Shown in pieces: positions 55,440 through 63,556 of a stretch of DNA of 64,000 nt. Both the position numbers and the translations under genes were made by a program. The stretch is from Candidatus Paceibacterota bacterium (lineage in GTDB: Bacteria > Verrucomicrobiota > Verrucomicrobiia > Limisphaerales > UBA8199): contig DAOTCE010000020.1 of the NCBI GenBank assembly GCA_035452965.1, positions 22,836 through 86,835 of the forward strand, read 5' to 3'. Within the stretch, counting starts at the first letter, position 1, and every line of letters begins with the position of its first letter. The notes under the pieces are model-generated. The model ran no database searches. It had not been told where the DNA came from and was given only the letters and a program-made list of their open reading frames with translations.

Positions 55440-55626
55440 GAAGCATCATGTTCACGCCAGGCTTGCCGGTGTCATTTATCGGCCATTTGACACGCAACTT
55501 TCTCCCGTCTTCATTGCACAAAACGCACGTGCGGTCGGTTGCTAACCCCATGCGCTATTCCCTGCAACCGACCGCTGTTCTTGGAAACAATAGCCAACAA
55601 AGTGGCCAACGGAACCAACGAAGGAA
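55440..55626. other. Junction between attachment site and first phage gene
   Basis: No gene is seen. It holds a perfect 12-bp inverted repeat (GCGGTCGGTTGC at 55531-55542, GCAACCGACCGC at 55564-55575, 21-base loop), which sits downstream of the last phage gene on the minus strand. A TTTT run follows about 9 bases further on. It could be a terminator or an arm-type recombinase site. Confidence 0.5.
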
Positions 55627-56382
55627 TCAGGCCCCACTCGCCGAAACGGCACCGCCAGGTTGGGTTTGGGCCTTCCGCACCCTCTCCGCAATCTCCTGCG
55701 CCGTCAGCCGCGCTGCCGGATTGTCGCTGAGCTGGTCCACCAGCCCGGAAACCGTTGCGAACACGCCCGCCTCCTTCTGATGCTCCATCAGCCATTTGAC
55801 GAACTGCGCATCCGCCACCTGCCCTTGAGGCGTCGTGGTCAGGATCGCCCGGGCGGTCTCCACGCCCTGGACTAGCGCCTCGTTGACCTTTCGGTTCCGC
55901 ACCTGCCTGTACCCGTGATACAACCCCGCCAGGGCCAGCGCCAAGATGCTGCCAACGCCAGGCGCGAAGGTATTCACGATGGATCCCGCAGCTTGAATCG
56001 TTGCCTCAGCTTCAGGCCTCGCGACCAGATTCGTCACCGGCACCTGCACCAGGTTCGTGTAAAACACCGGCACGAAGTTAGTCACCACCGCCGAGACCAA
56101 ATTCGTCGCCACCGGCTCACGCTCCAAGTAGCCCGCCACGGCACCAGTGGCCGCGTTGGTCACGTACACGATGTTGGTCCGCTCCGTCACCACGGGCACC
56201 GCGTTCGTCACCACGACCGTATTCGTGAACACATGCACCACCGGCGCATTCGTCCACGTCACTTCCTGCTTGTACGCCGCCCGATCCAAGGAGGCGCACC
56301 CGCTCGCGCAGGCCACCAGCAGGGCCAGCGCCCCGGCCACCGCCGCTGCCCAAACAATCTTCTCACCACGACTCATCTTCAT
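55627..56382 (-). CDS. Phage lipoprotein with membrane helix, lysis-region type (251 aa)
   Basis: The N-terminus (MKMSRGEKIVWAAAVAGALALLVACASGC) ends in a lipobox-like ASGC, so a lipoprotein is likely. Residues about 45-115 are a Thr-Asn-Val-rich segment (VVVTNAVPVV, VPVTNLV). A hydrophobic stretch follows near 140-160 (APGVGSILALALAGLYHGY), then a basic and helical tail. It overlaps the preceding gene by 4 bases (ATGA). Position after a holin-like gene suggests a lysis or membrane-spanning role; no family is certain. It is the last gene before the attachment site. Confidence 0.7.
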   Translation of the reverse strand: MKMSRGEKIVWAAAVAGALALLVACASGCASLDRAAYKQEVTWTNAPVVHVFTNTVVVTNAVPVVTERTNIVYVTNAATGAVAGYLEREPVATNLVSAVVTNFVPVFYTNLVQVPVTNLVARPEAEATIQAAGSIVNTFAPGVGSILALALAGLYHGYRQVRNRKVNEALVQGVETARAILTTTPQGQVADAQFVKWLMEHQKEAGVFATVSGLVDQLSDNPAARLTAQEIAERVRKAQTQPGGAVSASGA

Positions 56383-56702
56383 ACTTGCTTCCTTTCCATC
56401 CGGACGAGACGCAGCTCATCCCTGCACTCCTCCAGAACTTTTGTGTTGTTGTCCAGGCAGACGATGAGCTTGGCGTTCGCCGCGCTCTGCTCCGCCACTA
56501 CACCACGCAGGCTTTCCTGGTAACTGTCCCTTGCCTGCTTGTGGTCCTCGATCAGCCGCTCGTGTTGCAGCACGAAGTACCGCATCACAAACCACGCGAA
56601 CACACCGAACACCACCAGGCTGGCTACGAACAGCCAGCGGTCGTTCATGGCCGCCGCATGGTCCACCTTGCTGATCAAATCCGCCGAAATCATGTTTGTC
56701 AT
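56379..56702 (-). CDS. Holin-like small phage membrane protein (107 aa)
   Basis: The ATG at 56702 (MTNMISADLISKVDHAA) overlaps the previous stop by 4 bases and gives a compact protein: one membrane helix near 27-45 (FVASLVVFGVFAWFVM) and a helical, coiled-coil tail (LQHERLIEDHKQARDSYQE). Single-helix holins and spanin-like proteins look similar. Role is inferred from topology and position in the late phage operon. Confidence 0.65.
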   Translation of the reverse strand: MTNMISADLISKVDHAAAMNDRWLFVASLVVFGVFAWFVMRYFVLQHERLIEDHKQARDSYQESLRGVVAEQSAANAKLIVCLDNNTKVLEECRDELRLVRMERKQV

Positions 56703-57160
56703 GGCACCATCACTCGCTCCATCAGGAGCCGATTCACGCGGAAGAACTCCGCTCGGTTCGTCGCCGGAAACCACGTCGCCTCACCCGTCACACTCCCCCA
56801 GGCCGCCAGGTTCGTGCTCCGCCCGAACACAGGCGCCAGTCGCACCCAAGCCTTTCCTGCCATCGCCGGCGGCAAGGGCTTGCTCTCCCAGGACACCTCG
56901 CTGCTGAAGTCAGACTCCAACCCGTTCGTGTCGTAAGCCGTTGCCGCAAAGAACCAACGTCCACGATGCGGCAGCACAACGGATTGCGTCAGCACCAGGC
57001 CCGCGTTGGTCACAAACTGATACGACCGCGTATTCGTGCCGTAGTAGAGCCGGTAGCCTGACACCGCTGCGGACGGCGACGCATCCCAAGCCAGCGTCAG
57101 CCGCTCCGCGCCAGTTGCAGCGGCGCACGCCAACATCAGCATGGTCCAGAGCCACTTCAT
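56699..57160 (-). CDS. Phage-encoded secreted Fn3-like domain protein (153 aa)
   Basis: A signal peptide (MKWLWTMLMLACAAATGA) precedes a fibronectin type III-like domain (about 20-95: LAWDASPSAAVSGYRLYYG, AATAYDTNGLESDFSSEVS) and a C-terminal segment ending AEFFRVNRL, which resembles the closing modules of the host's secreted proteins. It overlaps the upstream gene by 4 bases (ATGA). An Fn3 protein in a phage late operon could be a virion surface or host-exposed protein; the function is unknown. Confidence 0.7.
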   Translation of the reverse strand: MKWLWTMLMLACAAATGAERLTLAWDASPSAAVSGYRLYYGTNTRSYQFVTNAGLVLTQSVVLPHRGRWFFAATAYDTNGLESDFSSEVSWESKPLPPAMAGKAWVRLAPVFGRSTNLAAWGSVTGEATWFPATNRAEFFRVNRLLMERVMVP

Positions 57161-57747
57161 GCCCGTACCAGCCGCACACTGCCGCTGCCGCCCTGGATTA
57201 GCGCGCCATACTTGGCCAGCATCGCCTGCGCGACACGCGACATGATCGGTCGCGTGTCCTCTTTGCTGTAGCTGACGCTGGTCTGCGAGCTCGACCCGCC
57301 GCTGGAGTTGTGCGTCGCCGAGCTGGTCTGAGTGGAACTGATCCCCTCACCCGGAGGCGCGGCAGTGCGATCCGCAATCAGGAGTTCCCGCGCCATCTCG
57401 CACACCGCGAATACAACGCCTTTCGGCACCGAGTCACTCGGCACATAGTTGGTCAGCACCGGCGACAGCGGCGTGCTGGTCACCAGATTGCGGTCCGGGT
57501 CCGGGCACCGCTCCCGTGGCCACTGCAGCGCCTGCGTCTCGTGCGCCCTAAAGCCATTGAACTGAAACTGCGTATCCACCAGCCGCGTCGCCATGATCAG
57601 CGCCGCGCCCTTGGTATCTTCGCTCGCAGCCGTCCACGCCGAAGGATACAGGTGTCCCTCGAAGTACATGTCGCCGTCCGCCACGTCCGCGTAGCTGTTG
57701 GCGTCTGACATGCCCGTCCCGTCTTCCTTGTTCAGTGTGAGAGCCAT
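57157..57747 (-). CDS. DnaT-like/head-completion connector phage protein (196 aa)
   Basis: The N-terminal part (MALTLNKEDGTGMSDANSYADV, YFEGHLYPSAW, KGAALIMATRLVD) matches the DnaT-like (DnaT_2) proteins of phage head-tail modules, which typically begin with a VEDGTGLPDANSYV-like sequence and carry a helical domain. The second half holds a Ser/Thr-rich linker. Despite the name, such proteins sit in the capsid region and likely act in head completion. It is 12 bases after the upstream gene. Confidence 0.75.
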   Translation of the reverse strand: MALTLNKEDGTGMSDANSYADVADGDMYFEGHLYPSAWTAASEDTKGAALIMATRLVDTQFQFNGFRAHETQALQWPRERCPDPDRNLVTSTPLSPVLTNYVPSDSVPKGVVFAVCEMARELLIADRTAAPPGEGISSTQTSSATHNSSGGSSSQTSVSYSKEDTRPIMSRVAQAMLAKYGALIQGGSGSVRLVRA

Positions 57748-57759
57748 ATACGTTCACTT

Positions 57760-58191
57760 CTACGGTGCGCAGTAGTACCACTCGTAAGCCGGCCCGAACG
57801 GCCCGATGATCTCCGTGCCGCACCGGTAGCGCATCCGATAGGACACGTCGTCATTCTCGAAATCACTGAACGCCCTCACGTGCCGGAACTGCCGCACGTT
57901 ACTCGGCACGGCGCCCACATACTCCTCGATCCAGGTATTTGACCCGCGCGCCCAATAAAGCTCGATCGTGCCATCAGGAAAACGCCCCTGCTCGAACGTG
58001 AAATCAATTAGCACGTCGAACCAATACAGCGGCTCCCCTTCGCTCTCCGTAAGGTTGAGTCCAGTGATGACCGGTTGCGCGGGCGTTCCCAGCCCGCAGC
58101 GTCGCCGCTTCTGGCGGCGCATCGCCCACCAGGTCCGCACCACCTCCCGCACGCGATTACTCGGCCGGCTCAGATAAAGTAGCTTTGCCAT
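57760..58191 (-). CDS. Hypothetical phage head-region protein (143 aa)
   Basis: The ATG at 58191 (MAKLLYLSRPSNRVREV) gives a basic N-terminus followed by a beta-rich acidic domain (PLYWFDVLIDFTFEQG, DGTIELYWARG, RMRYRCGTE). A longer start at 58245 is possible. It overlaps the preceding short gene by 35 bases. No family recognised; position suggests a virion or head-tail joining protein. Confidence 0.6.
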   Translation of the reverse strand: MAKLLYLSRPSNRVREVVRTWWAMRRQKRRRCGLGTPAQPVITGLNLTESEGEPLYWFDVLIDFTFEQGRFPDGTIELYWARGSNTWIEEYVGAVPSNVRQFRHVRAFSDFENDDVSYRMRYRCGTEIIGPFGPAYEWYYCAP

Positions 58192-58351
58192 GATTCGGTT
58201 GAGGAACTTGTTCTCTGCTGTTCGCAGCCTGCTCAGACTTCCCATCCCCGGCAGGCACTACAGGGACAGGCGCAGGCTTGGCATCCGTTGCCGCCTCCAC
58301 CGGCAGCAACGGACGCCTCACCCGTCGAATGATTGGAAGCAGTCCGTCCAT
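58157..58351 (-). CDS. Short Pro/Ala-rich phage protein (64 aa)
   Basis: The frame from the ATG at 58351 (MDGLLPIIRRVRRPLLPVE) starts 2 bases after the upstream stop and ends inside the next gene. It has a basic start and a low-complexity P/A/Q-rich tail. Gene status is uncertain; an in-frame TTG two codons upstream is an alternative start. Confidence 0.45.
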   Translation of the reverse strand: MDGLLPIIRRVRRPLLPVEAATDAKPAPVPVVPAGDGKSEQAANSREQVPQPNHGKATLSEPAE

Positions 58352-58353
58352 GC

Positions 58354-58581
58354 TCAAATGGCGTTCGCGCCAATCGCGACCTGCTTCCAGTTGCTGCCGT
58401 CACTGATTGCCAGGCACGGCACCGCACCAGTCCCGCCCGCGCTCAGATAAATGATGCGTCGCGGGAACTTGGCCGCCGTCACACCAGCCGCCACGGCGGC
58501 GGCAACGTTGGTGAACGTCGGATACTGAATCTGTTCGCCGCTCCGAATCTTCTCGAAGCCACGCGGAATCTCTTTACCCAT
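58354..58581 (-). CDS. Small phage head protein next to the capsid gene (75 aa)
   Basis: Sequence MGKEIPRGFEKIRSGEQIQY, then an Ala/Gly-rich stretch and a beta end (RRIIYLSAGGTGAVPCLAISDG). It lies 56 bases downstream of the major capsid gene on the same strand, where decoration or head-fibre proteins are often encoded. Decoration is inference. Confidence 0.65.
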   Translation of the reverse strand: MGKEIPRGFEKIRSGEQIQYPTFTNVAAAVAAGVTAAKFPRRIIYLSAGGTGAVPCLAISDGSNWKQVAIGANAI

Positions 58582-58637
58582 ACGTGTGTCCTTTCTGGAA
58601 AGGCGATTGCCGAGGGCAACCAGCCCCCGGCACTCGC

Positions 58638-59648
58638 TTAGTTGTTGTGCGTCACCGCCACCAGCCGCACGTTCTTGTTCTCCCAGATCCGCACCCAGTT
58701 GCTGGAGGTCTCCAGCTCCGCATTGGTCGGCGAGTCGCCGGCCACGCTGGCACTGGTGAACTTCACTCCACGAGGATGCAGGATGTAACGTCGCCGATTG
58801 ATCAGCACCGTGTCACTGTCCAGCGCCACGCGCGCCAGCTCCACGCCTTCGGTCCCGTGCCCACCCTGCAGCGGCGTGCCATCCAACGGAGCGACACCCT
58901 TGGCGAACGCACCCTGGCCGAAGAGGTAGGTCGTATACACCGTCCCGTCAGTGCTGCCCGCTCGCGTCGGCAAGCTGTCGTCCACGACCACTCGCCGGCC
59001 CTGAAAGCTCGCCAGACTCGGCTTGCCTTCGCTGTCCGGCAGGAAGTCAATCAGATCGAGCTTCTTGAGCGCCGCCTCCGTCGCCGAGTGCATCGCCACC
59101 GCCGTCAGCCGGCTGGCCGCATCGCCCAACTTGGCGCACGCATCCACGAACGTCGCACCGTTCAGCTTCGTCGCCGACGTGGTGCCGGCGACCGACTCCG
59201 AATGAATCGCCAGCAGGTTGCCCGACATGGAGGCGGCGGCGAACATTCCCTTGAGGCAGGAAATGACCAACCCCTCATCCGTCCGCGCCCAGTAGGCCGC
59301 CACCAGGTCCACGATGGCCTGCATCGGGTCGTCGCCCGAGATCACCTTGGCCAGGTGGTTGACACTCCACACCTGCGCATCGTTCTGAATGCGCGCGATG
59401 TCCGTATCCGCCGCGATCTTGTTCACCGCCAGCGACGCCGAATCACTCAGCAATTGCCGCGTCGCCGTCAGGTCCTTCCAGAACGGCATCTTCACTTCCC
59501 GCCCGCCGCCCTGCGCTAGTGCATCAAACTCGGGCGCCATCTCGATGATGCCCGACTCGCCAAAGCGCGACAGCTCAGCCGTCCGCTCGATGGCGTATTT
59601 CTCAAACTCCGTGGGGATGATAATGTCCGCCACTGCTGTCTTAGCCAT
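58638..59648 (-). CDS. Phage major capsid protein (336 aa)
   Basis: The N-terminal MAKTAVADIIIPTEFEKYAIERT, WKDLTATRQLLSD, LGDAASRLTAVAMHSAT and the Arg/Tyr-rich RRRYILHPRGVKFTS end are typical of a HK97-type coat-protein family found with DUF4055 portals. The gene lies after the portal and scaffold genes in the expected order, 32 bases after the scaffold stop. Confidence 0.85.
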   Translation of the reverse strand: MAKTAVADIIIPTEFEKYAIERTAELSRFGESGIIEMAPEFDALAQGGGREVKMPFWKDLTATRQLLSDSASLAVNKIAADTDIARIQNDAQVWSVNHLAKVISGDDPMQAIVDLVAAYWARTDEGLVISCLKGMFAAASMSGNLLAIHSESVAGTTSATKLNGATFVDACAKLGDAASRLTAVAMHSATEAALKKLDLIDFLPDSEGKPSLASFQGRRVVVDDSLPTRAGSTDGTVYTTYLFGQGAFAKGVAPLDGTPLQGGHGTEGVELARVALDSDTVLINRRRYILHPRGVKFTSASVAGDSPTNAELETSSNWVRIWENKNVRLVAVTHNN

Positions 59649-59680
59649 ACTTCACAGTCTCCGGTTGTGACCCAGGTTCA

Positions 59681-60448
59681 TCAGGCAGCGGCTCTCAGCC
59701 GCGCCGCCAAACCCGGATCGGTTTTTTGCAGTCTCATTTGCTCCGTGAGGTTCCACGTCTCCTTGCGGAAGGGATTCTTCACGGACTTGTTACCGACTCC
59801 ACCGGAGCCGTTGCCGGCGGCACCGCCACCAGCGTTGGATTCAAACAGATGAGGAGCGTCAGCAACCTGCTGTTCCACCCACTCATCCAAAGTCATAGGC
59901 GTGATCCCGTCCTTGCCGACACGCACTGTCTGGCCATCGGCCTCGTAGGCACGCGGCGCGCCATCCACTAGGCGGAACACCGTGCGGGCTCGCGCCGTGA
60001 TGTCAGGAATCGCAGTAGGACGCAGGCCGCGCTTGGTAGCAACGGTGATCACGCCCTGATCAATCTGAATGCCAGTAAGGCGCGCATTCAGTGAGTCGCG
60101 CTCGTTCGTGACGGCAGCGAATTGCTTGTCCCATTCGCTCTTTGCAGTCTTGAGCCGGCTTTCCACAACCTTGCCCACCTCGCCGCTCTTGATCTGCTGC
60201 GCTTCCTCGAGCCGCTGCTTCTCCTCGGCCAGCTTGCGCACCTGCTCAGGGTCAATGCCCTCGAAGCGCTTCGTCTGCTCTGCGAGCTGGTTGCTCAGCG
60301 CGATGTTGTTGGCGCGGAACTCATCCAGCTTGGATTTGTCCGCAGCGCCATCGACGTCCAGCATCCACGCACCATCACGCTCTACATAGAGCGCTTGCTG
60401 CTCCGCCGGAATTTCCTCTTTCGATTTGAACTTGTATTTCAGTGCCAT
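59681..60448 (-). CDS. Phage capsid scaffold protein (255 aa)
   Basis: A long predicted coiled coil (about 40-115: KLDEFRANNIALSNQLAEQT, EKQRLEEAQQIK, SRLKTAKSEWDKQ) sits between a basic start and a Gly-rich C-terminus. Placement between portal and major capsid, with 7 bases to the portal stop, is characteristic of a scaffold protein. No protease fusion is seen. Confidence 0.78.
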   Translation of the reverse strand: MALKYKFKSKEEIPAEQQALYVERDGAWMLDVDGAADKSKLDEFRANNIALSNQLAEQTKRFEGIDPEQVRKLAEEKQRLEEAQQIKSGEVGKVVESRLKTAKSEWDKQFAAVTNERDSLNARLTGIQIDQGVITVATKRGLRPTAIPDITARARTVFRLVDGAPRAYEADGQTVRVGKDGITPMTLDEWVEQQVADAPHLFESNAGGGAAGNGSGGVGNKSVKNPFRKETWNLTEQMRLQKTDPGLAARLRAAA

Positions 60449-60455
60449 AACTCAC

Positions 60456-61994
60456 TCACGTTGCTGAGGCGCTACCCATGGGTACGCCGCTGGAATTGCC
60501 CACCGTCCTATGCGACTGGCCACCTGTGCCAATCGCCACACCGTTCTTCGCGTCCTGGCGCCTTTGCTGTTCCAGTAGCGCTGCCTCCTCCTGGTTCGTC
60601 CTGCCCTCGGGCAGCACCTCACCGCGGCGGAACAGATCAAACATCGTGTCCTGGCTGATTGCGCCGGCCTGCCAGGCAGCGACGATTGCTTGCACATCCT
60701 GGCTCGCGAGCCCCTTCGTGCTGAAATCCGTGTTCAGCGTCATCAGCACCTGCTCGCTCTTCACGTCATCAGGCAGCTCCTCCGTGGAGTTCCACCAGTA
60801 GACCCAGCGCAGGACCTGCGTGAGCGACTCGCTCAAGCTGAGCGCTACATTACCAAGGATGCTGTATTCACCGGCTTGGCGGAGCTCGATTGCCGTGGCC
60901 GTCTCGCCCACCTTCTTCATGTCCTCCAGCATGCGAGAACCCAGAATGGCCATGAGCCGCTCGTCGCGGTCCATCGCTCGCTCATGAGTCGTCAGCCCCT
61001 GGCCGGTGAACTCCAGGAAGCCGGCAGTGGCACCTGGCGTCTCACTCACCCAAGCCGTGCTCGATCCGATGCGGAGAGACGCGCCCTTATCGAAGCCACT
61101 CACCCAGGCAGTGGGCAGCGCCGTAAAATGCAAGCCGTGCTTGAAGTCAGCGTTGAGGCGGTAATGGTCGAGGTTCACCGTGATGATGTCCTCCAGCGGC
61201 CCGCGATCTATCTCCGGCCGGGAATGCCGCGGCCCATGAAACACAAACGGAATCAACGGCAGCGGCTTGCCCAGTCGCAGTGGGATCCTGGTTCCCACAA
61301 GCTGCCACTCAACCTTGGCGCCCCTGCGCTGCGTTTTCTTCGGCTGCCACAGTTCCACCACGCAGTGGTAGTCGTGTTTGCCCGCGACCGGCTCATCATC
61401 GCCAGGCACCAGCTTCAGGACCCGCATCTGATCCACCAGCCGGAGGTCGAACCCATCATCATCCGGGCCAGGCGGTGCGATGACATGCTCCGCCAGCACG
61501 ACCAGCGTCGGCACGTTGCGACCATTCACCCTCTCAACCCGCCAGTTGATGACCTGCTCGGCGCGATAGAACACCACGTACGCCCGATGCTCGACCGCAT
61601 CTTCCCAGTCCACCAACGAGCCGGCGCGACCGAGACCAATCACGTCGCCCACCACCATTTTCGCGTAGCCGGTGAGGGTGGTGCCCAGCATGTCGGCGTC
61701 GTTCTGGAACTCCGCCATCGCCCGGCCAACACCGGCACCATCAGCGGGGAGCTTCACGAACGGCGGACGCCGGAACATCAGGCCGAGATACGCCTCCGAC
61801 GTGCGCGCGCTGGCATTGAAGTAGGAGGCGCGCTTCACATAGGCCGAAAACTCCTCATCCGTCTGCGAGTCCAACCGAGGCAGGTACTTCTCGCCCCCAG
61901 CCTTGACGGCATCTTCGCCGGCCAGGACATCACGCGCTCGCGCCCATTCCACGGACGCGGCGTCGTAATCAGGATGAGTCGCATTTACGGCCAT
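60456..61994 (-). CDS. Phage portal-like protein, DUF4055 family (512 aa)
   Basis: The sequence fits the DUF4055 portal-type family: YFNASARTSEAYLGLMFRR, DWEDAVEHRAYVVFYRAEQVINWRV, PLIPFVFHGPRH, DLEDII-like and LNLDHYRLNADFKHGLH-type blocks, with a Gln/Arg-rich C-terminal tail. Portals form the dodecameric DNA entry ring. The start ATG is at 61994. No terminase gene is seen upstream within the window, although terminase is usually adjacent. Confidence 0.85.
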   Translation of the reverse strand: MAVNATHPDYDAASVEWARARDVLAGEDAVKAGGEKYLPRLDSQTDEEFSAYVKRASYFNASARTSEAYLGLMFRRPPFVKLPADGAGVGRAMAEFQNDADMLGTTLTGYAKMVVGDVIGLGRAGSLVDWEDAVEHRAYVVFYRAEQVINWRVERVNGRNVPTLVVLAEHVIAPPGPDDDGFDLRLVDQMRVLKLVPGDDEPVAGKHDYHCVVELWQPKKTQRRGAKVEWQLVGTRIPLRLGKPLPLIPFVFHGPRHSRPEIDRGPLEDIITVNLDHYRLNADFKHGLHFTALPTAWVSGFDKGASLRIGSSTAWVSETPGATAGFLEFTGQGLTTHERAMDRDERLMAILGSRMLEDMKKVGETATAIELRQAGEYSILGNVALSLSESLTQVLRWVYWWNSTEELPDDVKSEQVLMTLNTDFSTKGLASQDVQAIVAAWQAGAISQDTMFDLFRRGEVLPEGRTNQEEAALLEQQRRQDAKNGVAIGTGGQSHRTVGNSSGVPMGSASAT

Positions 61995-62348
61995 CGGCGC
62001 AACCTTAGCATCGCTTTTTGCCCTCTAACCGATGCCCCACTGGCCGTGTCATCACACGCTATCAGCAGCCATCCCCCGCTATCAGGAGTCCTCACTTTTC
62101 CTGAAGGAAACCGTTGACGACCTCCAGCACTAGGCACCGCTCCTGCCAGGCTCCGCGCCGGATGCGCCTTGGCGGCGCAACCGGCGCTCCGCCTGTCAGT
62201 CGCTCACGGCACCACCACCGGTCGCAGGCTGCTCGCTACGTTCATTCCAATTCGATGCGTTCCCGCTCAGGCAATGTCAGCCACACCGCCCGTGGCGGTG
62301 TGGAAAACCACCACCCCGCACCGAACACGCCCAGGCGCACGACCGCCG

Positions 62349-62398
62349 CAGGCCCCGCCATCCCCCTGTGCTTCCGCAACGGGGGATGGCGGGGCCTG
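62349..62398. repeat. Perfect 18-bp hairpin
   Basis: Left arm at 62349-62366 (CAGGCCCCGCCATCCCCC) and its exact complement at 62381-62398, with the 14-base loop TGTGCTTCCGCAAC. Confidence 0.9.
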
Positions 62399-62538
62399 AG
62401 GCTCATCGTTAGAAACTCAACCGGCACACCGCTGGCGCTACTTAGAACACGCCACCGCGACTCCAACCAGCATAGGCGTTCGACCGTGCTCCCGCTTCGC
62501 GCCGTCGAACACGCCTTGCCGATTCGGACGTCCGCGGC

Positions 62539-62589
62539 GCAGCCAGCGTGCCAGGCCCCCCTTCAACCCCGGCCTGTCACGCTCGCTGC
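62539..62589. repeat. Related hairpin A (copy 1 of 3)
   Basis: Stem of short arms around a pyrimidine loop: GTGCCAGGCC and GGCCTGTCAC, extended by GCAGC and GCTGC. It matches copies at 62707-62758 and 63321-63377 in layout. Confidence 0.75.
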
Positions 62590-62706
62590 TTCCGCTCGTT
62601 CCACATCGAACGTCCCACCGCTTCGCGACCACGAACCCGCGCCCTGAAACCAACGCCCGTAGAACGTCGCACGCCCCCAGAAGCTCCGTTCGGGCGCGTT
62701 TACGAT

Positions 62707-62758
62707 GCAGCAGTCGCGCCAGCCCCCCTTTAACCCCACGGGCTGGCACGCCTGCTGC
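62707..62758. repeat. Related hairpin B (copy 2 of 3)
   Basis: Arms GCAGCAG and CTGCTGC outside, CCAGCCC and GGGCTGG inside, around a pyrimidine-rich loop. It corresponds to the hairpin at 63321, about 614 bases further on. Confidence 0.75.
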
Positions 62759-62867
62759 AACCATTGGAATGCGCCCTGCCACTCGCTCCGGAAAAGGCAA
62801 AGTTAGTGACTGGAACCCTTCGGGCTGTCGGGCGTCTCGGGTAATCCTACGCGTCCAGCGCTGCCAC

Positions 62868-62939
62868 GCGGCCCTACCGACCTGAAGAAGCTCTCTCAAG
62901 AAAAGGTGTGAGAGAGCTTCTTCAGGTCGGTAGGGCCGC
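62868..62939. repeat. Perfect 31-bp hairpin of unit 1
   Basis: Arms 62868-62898 and 62909-62939 are perfect complements. The inner part is GCTCTCTCA and TGAGAGAGC and the loop is AGAAAAGGTG. The outer part differs from unit 2 but is still fully paired. Confidence 0.95.
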
Positions 62940-63193
62940 TAGGCGTTGGCAGGTCCTGGTCGGCGTTCGTTGGCAGCGGTTTCAGTGTCGCGTTGCCGGG
63001 TTCTATTTCCAGCGCGTTTCGTTGCCGGTGCAGTGGTGGCGGGCGTGTGGTTGTCCTCCTCAGTGGCGTCCGCGTCTCCCCTGGTGGCAGCCGTTGGTCT
63101 GGCGGTGGCTGCGTCTCTCTGGCTGGTTGCGCTAGGCTCTCACCTCACCCGCTGCCTTGGAAAACAGCAACGCCGCCAACCAAATGAAGTCAG

Positions 63194-63216
63194 CCTCTCC
63201 TCCGCTGGAGGAGAGG
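63194..63216. repeat. Perfect 10-bp hairpin
   Basis: Arms CCTCTCCTCC and GGAGGAGAGG with a GCT loop, between the two long units. Confidence 0.85.
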
Positions 63217-63320
63217 AAGTAGAAAGAACGACGAACCAACCACAACTCCGAACGCCCTGCACGAAACCAACGCCAGCCGAACCACAACGCCCCCGGAGCC
63301 GCTCCGTTCGCTCGCCGGCA

Positions 63321-63377
63321 GGCAGCGGTCGTGCCAGCCCTGCCGCAGGCGCAACACAGGGCTGTCACGCCCGCTGC
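63321..63377. repeat. Related hairpin C (copy 3 of 3)
   Basis: Outer arms GCAGCGG-like and CCGCTGC, then CAGCCCTG and CAGGGCTG, with bulges. Same layout as A and B. Confidence 0.75.
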
Positions 63378-63491
63378 TGATCTGCCGTCGAGCTGCCACT
63401 TCGCTCCGGACAAAGGCAAAGTCAGTTGAAACGACTCCTTCGGGCTGTCGGGAGTCGTGGGTAATCCTACGCGCTCAGGCACTGCCCGCGT

Positions 63492-63556
63492 CCCAGCCAC
63501 TCTGTAGATGCTCTCTCAAAGAAAAGGTGTGAGAGAGCATCTACAGAGTGGCTGGG
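63492..63556. repeat. Perfect 27-bp hairpin of unit 2
   Basis: Arms 63492-63518 and 63530-63556 are perfect complements with loop AAGAAAAGGTG. The innermost 9 bp match unit 1; the outer 18 bp are different from unit 1 but self-complementary. Confidence 0.95.

Larger units (their letters stand above)
62690..63130. repeat. Long tandem unit 1 (about 440 bp alignable)
   Basis: This unit contains hairpin B, a conserved CCTTCGGGCTGTCGGG word (from 62817), GTAATCCTACGCG (from 62841), the 31-bp hairpin, and a G/T-rich segment after it. The same blocks recur in the unit at about 63310-63750. Confidence 0.8.

Noticed and set aside
62868..63556. Phage telomere-resolution (protelomerase) palindrome or retron msd
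   Set aside because: The two stems have a 10-11-base non-palindromic loop, which does not fit a telomere resolvase site; no reverse transcriptase or protelomerase gene is visible. Not excluded beyond the window.
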